From positions 2,356,001 through 2,420,000 of the forward strand of contig OY730443.1 in assembly GCA_963422705.1 (NCBI GenBank): a DNA stretch of 64,000 nt, in the 5' to 3' direction. Every line of letters starts with the position of its first letter. Positions within the stretch are counted from its first letter, which is position 1. A program made the position numbers and the translations under genes. Positions 17,024 to 25,328 of the stretch are shown one piece after another. The DNA comes from G963422705 sp963422705 (GTDB lineage Bacteria; Poribacteria; WGA-4E; WGA-3G). Below the pieces are notes generated by a model. It was given only the letters and a program-made list of their open reading frames with translations, did not search any database and had not been told where the DNA came from.

Positions 17024-17614
17024 TCACTGCTTCCACCGTTTCACCAACGTTGATTCTATACCAACCTGGTCCAAAATCTTCATGACAACGAAGTTAATTT
17101 GCTCGTCGACGGTTTTTGGAAAGTGATAAAACCCGGGCATTGCGGGGAGTACACAGACGCCGAGTCGTGACAATTTGAGCATGTTCTCAAGATGAATGGA
17201 GCTGAGGGGGGTTTCGCGCGGCACAATCACGAGTTTTCGTCGTTCTTTGATACAGACATCAGCGGCCCGGTGAATCAGGTTGCGCGAGATGCCGGCGGCG
17301 ATAGACGCGACGGTTCCCATACTGCAGGGTACCACAATCATCCCATCTGTGATGAAAGAACCGCTGGCGATTGCTGCCCCGATATCGGATTGATGGTGAT
17401 AAATCAGACGTGGCGATGGGGTTGGGATGAGAGATTCCGGTTGGAAATCATCGATATCAATCTGAATGCCGAGTTCTTCCGACAATGCCCGGGCACCGGC
17501 GTGGGAAATCGTCAGATGCGCCTCAATATCCTCGGTGTTGCCGAGGATTTCAAGGAGCCTGACGCCATAGATGACAGCGCTTGCCCCTGTGATTCCGACA
17601 ATCAATCGTCTCAT
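17024..17614 (-). CDS. ubiX: UbiX-like flavin prenyltransferase
   Basis: A 196-residue flavoprotein. The start MRRLIVGITGASAVIYGVRL is the typical FMN-binding opening of the family. Further family features are ASGSFITDGMIVVPCSMGTVASIAAG, RAADVCIKERRKLVIVPRETPL and LPAMPGFYHFPKTVDEQINF. The enzyme attaches dimethylallyl phosphate to FMN, giving prenyl-FMN for UbiD-type decarboxylases. Its ATG overlaps the stop of the LarA-like gene (ATGA, 4 nt), so the two are translationally coupled. UbiA follows 84 bp downstream. Length is normal for the family. Confidence 0.95.
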   Translation of the reverse strand: MRRLIVGITGASAVIYGVRLLEILGNTEDIEAHLTISHAGARALSEELGIQIDIDDFQPESLIPTPSPRLIYHHQSDIGAAIASGSFITDGMIVVPCSMGTVASIAAGISRNLIHRAADVCIKERRKLVIVPRETPLSSIHLENMLKLSRLGVCVLPAMPGFYHFPKTVDEQINFVVMKILDQVGIESTLVKRWKQ

Positions 17615-18897
17615 TGAACCTTCCTGGGTGTATCTTTCTCTGTAGAAAACGGGAGCAGGTTACCGGATGCATCAAAAGCGAACGGTTTCGTCTCACCGAT
17701 AATTTCCAAGCGTGAATTCAACCGTGCATTCTCAAGGAGTGCTTCGGAGATATCCATCTGTGTTAATTGCAAGGTGTTTTCAATGCGGATTACCCGTGCC
17801 TCCGCCGGTTTGGTGAGCCCGATGGTATCCAACGCGACATCAATCGCTTCCTTATCCGTGTCATAGTAGAATGGAATCTTTGACTTTTGCGGCCCGAGGG
17901 CCGTGATACCGTTCATATACGTTGCGTGCCGGTTAATCTGATTCACCAGTCGTGTCGTTGTGAAATCCGCCAATCCGATTCCGGTGGCGTTTCCGTCGCT
18001 TTCCGGGGTGATGTCACGCACGAATATGCGTAGTATCGCCGGTTTCAGGGGTTCCGGTTCAAAATTCTGCATCATTCTGCCGATGACATTGGTGTCCATC
18101 CCGGTGCCGCTGATGTTTTTACCTGTCCAATCAACGATTAGCAGTTCGAGTTCATCAAAAGGGAGCCTGCCCATCAACGTTTTTGCCTTAACGAGGAGTT
18201 CCCGTTCCGTTCTGAGGAGTTGCCGTGCGGGAATTGCGACGGCTTTAGCAGTCTGTTCGTGCGCGTTCTCAAGCAGCCCGATGCCGAAAGCTACCCGTCC
18301 GGTGTCAAGCATCACCCGTCCGACAGCCGTGATAACGTTCTCAAATCCGTATTGAAAGAATGCCCGGTGATAGAGATTGGCGCCCCGCTGCTTACCGAGC
18401 CCAATAACGAGCATCTTCATTAATCCACTCTCAACGGAACCGTTGAAATCGGTATGTGCTTTAATTCGGTTTACGGGTACGACGTAGTCGGCTTCGGCGG
18501 CGTAACTGTCCAGAAAGACGGGCAAGCTTCTCTCTGTCTCTCCGAGTTGTACCACATCCATCGTTGCCTTGATGGGGACGCCGACAGTCTCTTCGGTGAT
18601 ACCGTAGTGTTCCAATACACTTCGTTGTCCTTCCGGTGTGGCGCCACCATGGCTTCCCATTGCTGGGATAACAAACGGTTTGGTACCGATGCCTTTTAGG
18701 TAATCTGCGGTTGCTTTGACAGCTGTAGCGATATTCGCGACACCACGGCTCCCCGCCGCGATTGCGACGGTGGCGCCCGGGTGCACTATCCCGGGCGCAT
18801 CAATTCGCTCCAATTCCGCGTGAATGGCTTCGGATAGATTTGCAAGCACAGGTGCTTCGAACCGCTGTTGAATCCGTGTCATTTTTGGAAGTGGCAT
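17611..18897 (-). CDS. LarA-like (DUF2088) protein
   Basis: A 428-residue protein resembling the nickel-pincer lactate racemase superfamily. Visible blocks are VAIAAGSRGVANI, a conserved VIPAMGSHGGATPEGQ containing a His expected near the cofactor, VPVNRIKAHTDFNGSVESGL and MLVIGLGKQRGA. LarA-type enzymes need a pincer nucleotide made by LarB, LarC and LarE, none of which is in this window, so racemase activity is not assured; many DUF2088 proteins act on other 2-hydroxyacids or are uncharacterised. It opens the leftward operon with UbiX, UbiA and the TIM barrel, under a good promoter at 18931-18959. Confidence 0.8.
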   Translation of the reverse strand: MPLPKMTRIQQRFEAPVLANLSEAIHAELERIDAPGIVHPGATVAIAAGSRGVANIATAVKATADYLKGIGTKPFVIPAMGSHGGATPEGQRSVLEHYGITEETVGVPIKATMDVVQLGETERSLPVFLDSYAAEADYVVPVNRIKAHTDFNGSVESGLMKMLVIGLGKQRGANLYHRAFFQYGFENVITAVGRVMLDTGRVAFGIGLLENAHEQTAKAVAIPARQLLRTERELLVKAKTLMGRLPFDELELLIVDWTGKNISGTGMDTNVIGRMMQNFEPEPLKPAILRIFVRDITPESDGNATGIGLADFTTTRLVNQINRHATYMNGITALGPQKSKIPFYYDTDKEAIDVALDTIGLTKPAEARVIRIENTLQLTQMDISEALLENARLNSRLEIIGETKPFAFDASGNLLPFSTEKDTPRKVQ

Positions 18898-18930
18898 GAA
18901 TCTTCACCTTTTTTCTTAAAATAATAAGCT

Positions 18931-18959
18931 ATTTTAGCAAAAGTCGGATAGGAATGCAA
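18931..18959 (-). promoter_or_regulatory. Promoter of the LarA-like / UbiX / UbiA operon
   Basis: Minus strand: TTGCAT at 18959-18954, 17-nt spacer, TAAAAT at 18936-18931. The first start codon is at 18897. Confidence 0.65.
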
Positions 18960-19011
18960 GTTAAGGACGCAAGAAAATGGCATTTTTTCCGGTTTTCAAA
19001 CTTAAGTTGCA

Positions 19012-20214
19012 TTAACATTGTGTTGTCTTTTCAAGAATGGATTCGTAGCGGGTGTAAAGTTTGGCGCCGATGCTTCGCCAGTCATAACTTTTCACGACGC
19101 GCGCCCTGGCGTTTTCACCTATCTTCTGGCGCAGGGCGCGCGTTGTGAGGAGGCGAACCACTGCCTCTGCAAAGGGTTCAGGTTCATCGGCAATCAAAAT
19201 CTCCTCATTGTCAACCAAATCTAACCCCTCTGCCCCGATAGCGGTTGAAACTACCGCTTTGCCCATGGCCAAAGCTTCAAGGATTTTGAGACGTGTTCCA
19301 CTTCCGATTCGGAGGGGCACGACAAAAACTGTCGCCTGCGCGAAATAAGGTTTAATTTTTGGGACGCGCCCGGTGACAGTAATTTGTGGGGTATCCGCTA
19401 ATTGCTGCAGGCGCGGCGAGGGGTTACCCCCGACAGCCGTAAATGTAACATCGGGCAGTTTTTTGTGAATTTTCGGTAAGACATCGTTGACGAAGAAGAG
19501 CACCGCATCTTCGTTTGGGTACCAATCCATACTCCCGATGTACATCAGGTGGGGTGCTGATGGGTTGGAGAAATCAGGCCGGTAATCTTCAACGTCGACG
19601 CCATTAGGGATAATTTCAATACGCGGGCACGTTCCCTGGAAGTGCCTCCCGTCTATTTCTGAGGTGCATGCCACAACATCAAAATTCGGGCTCATCTTCC
19701 GTTCGTAACGCTCAAATGCGCGTTGCTGTGTCCAATACACGTATTTGCGGAACGGATTTCTCGTCTCCTGCGAGAGCCGGCGCCAAATCGCCGAATCAAC
19801 GTTCTGCTGCGAAAGTAGGCCCGGTAAATCAGTCTCCTTCCGAAATTGGGCGGTGTGCAACATCTCATAGTGAACCAGTTCAAACGGTTGAGTTGAGAGT
19901 AATTCTCTGAATTGCCGCCGGTAGGCAGGTACATTGTAGCGCGCAATCGTAATCGGTTCCCTTTTCAGCAACGCGGTAGAGAGCGTTCGCAACGATATAG
20001 GGGGCGGTGTTGGCGCGTGAGGGACTAACTTCACCTGAATGCCACACCGTTCAAGATATATAACGTTTTCAGCGTCGGTGGGTTGTGTCTCCAAAGCGAG
20101 TAGGGTGATATCGCTTCTCCGAGCGAGCTGCTTGAGGAGATTAAATACCCGGATTCGCCCACCATCTGTCAATGGAAACGGCAAGGTGGGCGATAAAAAA
20201 AGAATTTTCATATC
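19012..20214 (-). CDS. Glycosyltransferase, GT4 family (GT-B fold)
   Basis: About 400 residues starting at MKILFLSPTLPFPLTDGG (ATG at 20214). The frame can be extended to 20250, but 20214 is preferred because GGTGAGG precedes it and it lies right at the stop of the upstream gene. The N-terminal Rossmann half carries GGRIRVFNLLKQLARR. The C-terminal half holds the GT1/GT4 signature LMYIGSMDWYPNEDAVLFF, VTGRVPKIKPYFAQATVFVVPL and GSGTRLKILEALAMGKAVVSTAIGAEG, where a Glu binds the nucleotide sugar. It transfers a sugar to a glycan or lipid acceptor that cannot be named. It is the second gene of a two-gene leftward unit with an unknown membrane-anchored protein. Confidence 0.9.
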   Translation of the reverse strand, partial: DMKILFLSPTLPFPLTDGGRIRVFNLLKQLARRSDITLLALETQPTDAENVIYLERCGIQVKLVPHAPTPPPISLRTLSTALLKREPITIARYNVPAYRRQFRELLSTQPFELVHYEMLHTAQFRKETDLPGLLSQQNVDSAIWRRLSQETRNPFRKYVYWTQQRAFERYERKMSPNFDVVACTSEIDGRHFQGTCPRIEIIPNGVDVEDYRPDFSNPSAPHLMYIGSMDWYPNEDAVLFFVNDVLPKIHKKLPDVTFTAVGGNPSPRLQQLADTPQITVTGRVPKIKPYFAQATVFVVPLRIGSGTRLKILEALAMGKAVVSTAIGAEGLDLVDNEEILIADEPEPFAEAVVRLLTTRALRQKIGENARARVVKSYDWRSIGAKLYTRYESILEKTTQC

Positions 20215-20215
20215 C

Positions 20216-21334
20216 TCACCGCCTAATTTTTCCCTTCCATTTTTCAACAAGCGTCAGCAGTCGTTGCTTCGCCGCTTGGCGTGAACTGAGTTGCGACAAC
20301 GCCGGCCGAAAAACAGTCCCGCTTTCCCGTTGTACCCACCCTTTCATCTCCTCATTCACCCGAATCTGAAGCCATTTGCTCTCCAATTCGACATAACTCT
20401 TCAATCTGCCATGGTGGCGCCGGAGGCGGTATTTTTGGGGTGAATCGGTTATCAACCAACTGATGCCGGGCTCCGTGCCCGAGAGGGTAGATTTGCGTGA
20501 AAGCGATATTTTTTTTTCGGCAAAGAGTTCATACAAACCCGCCGGAATGGCACCTGCTCTTTCCGGGCGGACACTCAGAAGTGATTCTTCTAACGCAGGC
20601 TTCAACGATAACTTAACATCAAACAGCAACTCCAGAATCTCATACTTGGATTGCTGATAGACGTTCAACTTTTTTCTCCCTTTTTGTCCTTCTAATTTTA
20701 TCACGTACGCTTGCTTATAGTCTATATCTTTGATGAGCCACTGTCTTCCGCTCTTTTGAATAGAAGTTCTTGTCTTTTCAGAGAGGTAGACGTTGTTCAC
20801 TTCAAAAATCTCTTTGAGATTCGGGAGATAGATACCGACACGATTTTGCGTTCTAACAACCGTATAACCTGCCCCTGCGCCGTCTGTCAGAAACCATTCT
20901 TGGCCTTTAAGCAATACATCAAGTGTGTAGGAGTGTGAGTCAAACCGGACGTTCTTTGTTAACTTGGTAAACATCTTCTGCCAATCAATGCCCGTTTTCA
21001 ACGCCTCGTCTAAACGTTCAGCTTTGAACGCCGCACGATGCCCCAACTCCGCGTTAAATAAAAGTTCCGCCGAAAGGGTACCGCTGTTTAAGTTGCTGAT
21101 GTATTTTGGAGTGAGCCCGAAACGGAACACATCTTTCGTGTATGCAATCGGCTTTGAATTCACCGTTGGCCTGCTTCTCAGAGCTGTCCGGGTATGTATC
21201 TGTATTTTTGAAATTTTGGATTGTTCAACCGGCGGTGCTTGCAGGATGTAGACGCCTAGACAGAAACCGGTAACGACAACAAAGATAATCGTCCATGTGA
21301 GACTTTTAAAAAGCGCTTTCATGAGGGTACGCAA
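20216..21334 (-). CDS. Membrane-anchored protein of unknown function
   Basis: A 372-residue protein that I do not recognise. One hydrophobic helix near the N-terminus (SLTWTIIFVVVTGFCLGVYIL, shown here as its core residues 12-30) is followed by a long, basic extracytoplasmic part. Segments TALRSRPTVNSKP, GQEWFLTDGAGAGYTVVR and SGRQWLIKDIDYKQAYVIK resemble small SH3-like or repeated beta units in which an aromatic core (WFLTD, WLIKD, WLITD) recurs three times. That recurrence suggests an internally repeated domain. The gene ends 2 bp before the glycosyltransferase start, so both likely act together at the envelope. No enzymatic motif is visible. Confidence 0.65.
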   Translation of the reverse strand: MRTLMKALFKSLTWTIIFVVVTGFCLGVYILQAPPVEQSKISKIQIHTRTALRSRPTVNSKPIAYTKDVFRFGLTPKYISNLNSGTLSAELLFNAELGHRAAFKAERLDEALKTGIDWQKMFTKLTKNVRFDSHSYTLDVLLKGQEWFLTDGAGAGYTVVRTQNRVGIYLPNLKEIFEVNNVYLSEKTRTSIQKSGRQWLIKDIDYKQAYVIKLEGQKGRKKLNVYQQSKYEILELLFDVKLSLKPALEESLLSVRPERAGAIPAGLYELFAEKKISLSRKSTLSGTEPGISWLITDSPQKYRLRRHHGRLKSYVELESKWLQIRVNEEMKGWVQRESGTVFRPALSQLSSRQAAKQRLLTLVEKWKGKIRR

Positions 21335-21425
21335 ATCCTTTCAATAACCTATTCGGTTTTTTGTTATGTGCTGTTCTGCTGGCACAATTTTTTTTTCATG
21401 TTGAGACGATAAATTGACAAATTGG

Positions 21426-21454
21426 TTGACATAAAGCCGTCAGAGATGGATAAT
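21426..21454 (+). promoter_or_regulatory. Promoter of the aminotransferase gene
   Basis: TTGACA at 21426-21431, 17-nt spacer, GATAAT at 21449-21454. The coding start at 21577 leaves a leader of about 115 nt. Confidence 0.65.
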
Positions 21455-21576
21455 TAAAATCGAATTGTAGTGATATTCTGAATTAAAAAACGGAAACGCA
21501 AATCTTTTTATTAAAGCACTTGACGTGCGATATCTACGGAAAAACACGTGTGCAGTATGCCCGCGGGAATCTAAGC

Positions 21577-22887
21577 ATGCCGAAGCAAACAGAAAATCCT
21601 TTAGCGATTGAATTAAACGAACAACTCCGGACATCAGCCGCGGCGGTTTTTTCCTTGCTCTCCGAGTTAGGAAAACGGATTTACCTCCCGAAAGGGATTC
21701 TGAGCCAAAGTGCGGAGGCGAGCATGCGTGCGTCCCGTTTCAATGCGACGCGCGCGGTAGCTCTCACTGGCGACGATATGATGCACCTCACCGTATCGCG
21801 TGAGCTCGTCCCGGCGCTTTCGGTTGAAGACGTTTACGGGTACGCGCCTGTGCTAGGGCAATTGGAACTGCGGCAAAAATGGGCGGCGCATCTCCGTGCC
21901 AGGAACCGTTCACTTGCGGGAAAAACATTTAGCCTTCCAGTCGTTACGAGTGGAATGACGCAGGGATTCAGCCTGCTCGCTGAACTTTTTGTGAATACCG
22001 GGGATACCCTCATCCTACCGGACAAAATCTGGGGAAATTACCGTCTCATCTTTGAGACGAAGGCACGGGCGAATATTCAGACTTTTCCGTTTTACACCAA
22101 CGGGAGACGTTTTAACAGCGACGGTTTTCGTGAGACGTTGGCGAAACCGCCGCACGGAAAACGGCTCATCCTTCTGAATTTTCCACATAATCCCACCGGC
22201 TACGCCATCACTCACGACGAAGCGAAACAAATTGTGGAAGCGACTGTGGAATGTGCCGAGGCGGGGAATCCCGTTCTCATCATGGTTGACGATGCGTATG
22301 CAGGTTTCTGTTACGATGCATCGGTTATGCATGAATCCCTTTTCGTTCTATTGCTCGGATGCCACCCGAATGTCGTACCCGTGAAAATAGACGGTGCGAC
22401 GAAAGAAGAATATGCGTGGGGGCTACGTGTCGGCTTTCTGACGTTTGGGCTTGAAGCAGCCGCGGTTCCGCCGCTTGAGCAGAAACTGAGTGGCCTTATC
22501 CGGGCGAATACTTCTGGTGCATCCCAACTCTCGCAAACCTTGCTTCTGCGTGCAATCAATGCCCCTGGGCACGCCGAACAAAAACGGCGCAATTATGAAA
22601 TCCTCAAGGCACGGGCATTGAAAGTCGAGCAGATTGCGTCAGCAGAACGTTACGCGGCGCTTTGGGAGCTCTACCCATTTCATGCGGGCTATTTCGCCTG
22701 CCTGCGTCTTCGCTCCGTGAAAGCTGAGGCTGTTCGTCAAACACTTCTCACCGAACACGGTATCGGCGCGATTGCCCTCGGCGAAACCGAATTGCGAATT
22801 GCCTATTCGTGTCTCGACGAGTCCGATATCGAGACGGTGTTTGCAGCGATTGCAGAGATAGTCCATGCTGAGATGCAGAAACGGTAA
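21577..22887 (+). CDS. PLP-dependent aminotransferase, class I/II fold
   Basis: About 436 residues from the ATG at 21577, after GGGAA; an upstream in-frame ATG at 21520 has no such site. Fold type I aminotransferase features: VTSGMTQGFSLLAELFVNTGDTLILPD (read in pieces), the NFPHNPTGY block that contacts the substrate carboxylate, MVDDAYAGFCYD with the Asp that binds the pyridine nitrogen, the region DGATKEEYAWGLRVGF with the Lys expected to bind PLP, and the C-terminal ELRIAYSCLDESDIE. The amino donor and acceptor cannot be read from sequence. It seems to be transcribed alone, with its own promoter at 21426-21454. Confidence 0.85.
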   Translation: MPKQTENPLAIELNEQLRTSAAAVFSLLSELGKRIYLPKGILSQSAEASMRASRFNATRAVALTGDDMMHLTVSRELVPALSVEDVYGYAPVLGQLELRQKWAAHLRARNRSLAGKTFSLPVVTSGMTQGFSLLAELFVNTGDTLILPDKIWGNYRLIFETKARANIQTFPFYTNGRRFNSDGFRETLAKPPHGKRLILLNFPHNPTGYAITHDEAKQIVEATVECAEAGNPVLIMVDDAYAGFCYDASVMHESLFVLLLGCHPNVVPVKIDGATKEEYAWGLRVGFLTFGLEAAAVPPLEQKLSGLIRANTSGASQLSQTLLLRAINAPGHAEQKRRNYEILKARALKVEQIASAERYAALWELYPFHAGYFACLRLRSVKAEAVRQTLLTEHGIGAIALGETELRIAYSCLDESDIETVFAAIAEIVHAEMQKR

Positions 22888-23091
22888 AAAAGCAAGCATT
22901 TTGGATAACACCCGGCGGCAAAACGGATGCTTGGCATCAACTTCTCTCGGCACGGAATCGGCGCCATATGATTTAGTGATTCGCAGGCGAGAAGGATTTG
23001 AGTCTGTTTTGCCAATCAAGTTAGAATGGGCTATTGGGACAATCTCGATTCAACGCGTTCCCCCTATACCCTACAGCACCGGAAGAATATA

Positions 23092-23121
23092 TTGCATCTT
23101 ATGCGCCTTTCATGATATAAT
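23092..23121 (+). promoter_or_regulatory. Promoter abutting the start codon of the second FGE-fold gene
   Basis: TTGCAT at 23092-23097, 18-nt spacer, TATAAT at 23116-23121. The predicted transcription start coincides with the ATG at 23129, suggesting a leaderless transcript. Confidence 0.5.
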
Positions 23122-23128
23122 ACCATAA

Positions 23129-24025
23129 ATGGCAGCTGCGAGAAACGGAGAAAATATACTAAATATCACGCGCCCGAGGGAATCACGTCTTGCCCTCATC
23201 GAACGTGATGACGTAGAAGCGTTGCAGAAACTTCTCTCGGATTATTGGCTGTGGCACTTTGATGCCACGTTATCTGATGCGGCCCGTCTCTTGTTAAGCC
23301 TGGAGCTCGGTTGGGAAAAAATGCAGCCCCTCACAACCCCACCGGTGGGAGAGATTTTCTCGCCGCTCGGCTATGCGTTAGGGCATACGGATGAACAGGT
23401 TCGCAACGCAGCGCTAAAGGTACTCGCGGCGACAGTTCGTATTCCTAAGGGGAACGCGCGTATCGGTGAGGACGGCACACCGTTAGAAATTGACGAATTT
23501 GAGATGGCTGTCTACCCCGTGACGAATGCCCACTATTATCAATTCGTTCGGGAAACTGGCACGGAGCCCCCTTGTGACTGGGTTGATGGCACCTATCCTA
23601 AACACAAAGGTGACCATCCGGTGGTATGGGTGACGTACGAAGATGCGGAGCTTTTTGCGCGCTACGCCGGCGGTAGATTGCCAACGTTTCCAGAATGGCA
23701 GTACGCCGCGCGAGGACATGACGACAGACGCTTTCCCTGGGGAAACGAAATTGATAAGCCGCGATGTAACACAGCAGAACTCGGGGCAATGGGTACAACC
23801 CCTGTCGGTGCGTTCCCGGACGGCATTAGCCCTTTCGGAACCTACGACATGATTGGCAATGTCTGGGAATGGACGGACACGGCTTATGACGATGCGGCGC
23901 AATTCCGTGTCGCTTGCGGCGGGGCTTGGTACTATAACCATGACTATAGCATGTGCACCAGTTACGATTTTTTCAGCACAGGCTATGCTGAATTTGTCAT
24001 CGGATTTCGTATCGCATATCCGTAA
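23129..24025 (+). CDS. FGE-sulfatase (SUMF1-fold) domain protein, cytoplasmic
   Basis: A 298-residue protein without signal peptide. Residues 1-105 are helical and unassigned. From about residue 106 an FGE-fold domain begins: IPKGNARIGEDG, EMAVYPVTNAHYYQFVRETG, HPVVWVTYEDAELFARYAGGRLPT (family block), RRFPWGNEI, YDMIGNVWEWTD, and RVACGGAWYYN with GFRIAYP at the end. The two adjacent Cys that define sulfatase-activating FGE are not conserved in the usual spacing (CGGAWYYNHDYSMC instead). Other family members include ergothioneine-type and non-catalytic proteins. The start has no ribosome binding site and lies at the predicted transcription start. A TPR gene follows after 28 bp. Confidence 0.8.
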   Translation: MAAARNGENILNITRPRESRLALIERDDVEALQKLLSDYWLWHFDATLSDAARLLLSLELGWEKMQPLTTPPVGEIFSPLGYALGHTDEQVRNAALKVLAATVRIPKGNARIGEDGTPLEIDEFEMAVYPVTNAHYYQFVRETGTEPPCDWVDGTYPKHKGDHPVVWVTYEDAELFARYAGGRLPTFPEWQYAARGHDDRRFPWGNEIDKPRCNTAELGAMGTTPVGAFPDGISPFGTYDMIGNVWEWTDTAYDDAAQFRVACGGAWYYNHDYSMCTSYDFFSTGYAEFVIGFRIAYP

Positions 24026-24053
24026 AAACTTTAACAGAATTTTTATCATAAAA

Positions 24054-24665
24054 ATGTCGAAGATGAAGAAACCGAAGCGTTTAGAACAGAGTTCGCAGCC
24101 GTCCGCCCTGGTGCAAACGGGGAACGAACCCACGTTGATTCAACAACGGCAGCAAGAGGAGCACATCCGGCGCGGACAGATGGCGCTTCACATTCATCAG
24201 ACTGTCGCCAAGCATTTGAAACGAGGCGCGGCTGCCTTAAACACAAAGGAATATCGAAAAGCAATCGAAGAATTTAAAACGGTTCTACAACACAATCGTG
24301 AAGTAGCCGAGGCACACTTTCATCTCGGACTGGCGTATTTTATGCTGGGTACCTATGAGGAAGCCATAGATGCTTATAAAAGGGCCATTGCGTGTGCACC
24401 GACTGAAGTCTTGGGATATCTCAACCTAGCTGCTACATACCGGATGCTTAAGCGCTACGATGAAGCTGTCGCCGTTTATACGCGCGCGATTGCGGTTATC
24501 CCCCAGAATGCCGAGCTGCACTCTGAATTAGCGGCGGTTTACACGTTTCAAGGCAAGCGACGGGAGGCAATCGACGCCTATAAAACTGCGATGAGACTCA
24601 AACTCACCCGCGAAAAGCAGCCACGTGAGACGGATGCAACGTCGCCTCCGGTCGGGTTAAGTTGA
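24054..24665 (+). CDS. TPR protein
   Basis: About 203 residues from MSKMKKPKRLEQ; the frame extends upstream to 23853 but that part overlaps the FGE-fold gene and has no family character. Three to four TPR units are evident: LKRGAAALNTKEYRKAIEEF, AHFHLGLAYFMLGTYEEAI, GYLNLAATYRMLKRYDEAV and LHSELAAVYTFQGKRREAI. There is no signal peptide, so it probably works in the cytoplasm as a scaffold. The pairing with an FGE-fold gene mirrors that at 9.8-12 kb. It ends 72 bp before the ECF sigma factor gene and may be co-transcribed with it. Confidence 0.85.
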   Translation: MSKMKKPKRLEQSSQPSALVQTGNEPTLIQQRQQEEHIRRGQMALHIHQTVAKHLKRGAAALNTKEYRKAIEEFKTVLQHNREVAEAHFHLGLAYFMLGTYEEAIDAYKRAIACAPTEVLGYLNLAATYRMLKRYDEAVAVYTRAIAVIPQNAELHSELAAVYTFQGKRREAIDAYKTAMRLKLTREKQPRETDATSPPVGLS

Positions 24666-24687
24666 TATACATGTCTGTTACGCGCGA

Positions 24688-24724
24688 GATACGCCGGACG
24701 GCGAGCTCGATGATTCGGCGTATC
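24688..24724. promoter_or_regulatory. Inverted repeat before the sigma factor gene
   Basis: GATACGCCG (24688-24696) and CGGCGTATC (24716-24724) are perfect inverted copies separated by 19 nt, ending just before the ribosome binding site AGGAG of the sigma gene. It could be an operator or an RNA hairpin that controls translation. Confidence 0.45.
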
Positions 24725-24737
24725 AGGAGCAGAAATC

Positions 24738-25328
24738 ATGTTTATTTCCGATGAAGAATTAATCTCAAAATGCGCGAAAGGGGATATGAGTACATTTGAG
24801 TTGCTGGTGCGCCGATATCAAGAGCCGCTGATTAACTACATTCACGCCACTATCAACGATTATCACCAGGCCGAAGACCTTTCTCAGGAGACGTTCCTCC
24901 GTGTCTTCAAAAATGCGAGCCGGTACCAGCCGACAGCATCGTTTAAAAGCTGGCTTTACACCATCGCCACCAATTTATGTCGGAATGAGTTACGCAACCG
25001 CGTTCGGCGGAAGACAGGAAGGTTTGAAGAGCTGGTAGAAGAGGGTACCGATGTTTATCATTCGGGTATCATGCGAGATACGCGGTACCTGCCGGATGTG
25101 ATGTGTGAGAAAAACGAGGTACGCGCGATTGTGCGAAAGGCACTGGCGCGGCTACCGGAAAATCAACGGCTCGCTCTCACGCTAGTCACGTATCAAGACT
25201 TGCGATATCAAGAGGTGGCTGACATCTTGAATTGTTCCGTTGGTGCCGTGAAAGCGTTAATTCACCGCGCGCGCCAAAAAATGAAAGAACTGCTTATTAA
25301 AGCCGGATTGGGGGAGAACGCATCATGA
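24738..25328 (+). CDS. ECF RNA polymerase sigma factor
   Basis: A 196-residue RpoE-type sigma factor with only regions 2 and 4. Region 2: LVRRYQEPLINYIHATI, DYHQAEDLSQETFLRVF and SFKSWLYTIATNLCRNE. Region 4: ALARLPENQRLALTLV and YQEVADILNCSVGAVKALIHRARQ, the helix-turn-helix that reads the -35 box. The linker is long (RKTGRFEELVEEGTDVYH onward). Its stop overlaps the start of the next gene by 4 nt (ATGA); that gene has a zinc-finger anti-sigma signature. The start is supported by AGGAG 10 nt upstream. The regulon is unknown; the adjacent VWA-domain gene is a likely target. Confidence 0.95.
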   Translation: MFISDEELISKCAKGDMSTFELLVRRYQEPLINYIHATINDYHQAEDLSQETFLRVFKNASRYQPTASFKSWLYTIATNLCRNELRNRVRRKTGRFEELVEEGTDVYHSGIMRDTRYLPDVMCEKNEVRAIVRKALARLPENQRLALTLVTYQDLRYQEVADILNCSVGAVKALIHRARQKMKELLIKAGLGENAS

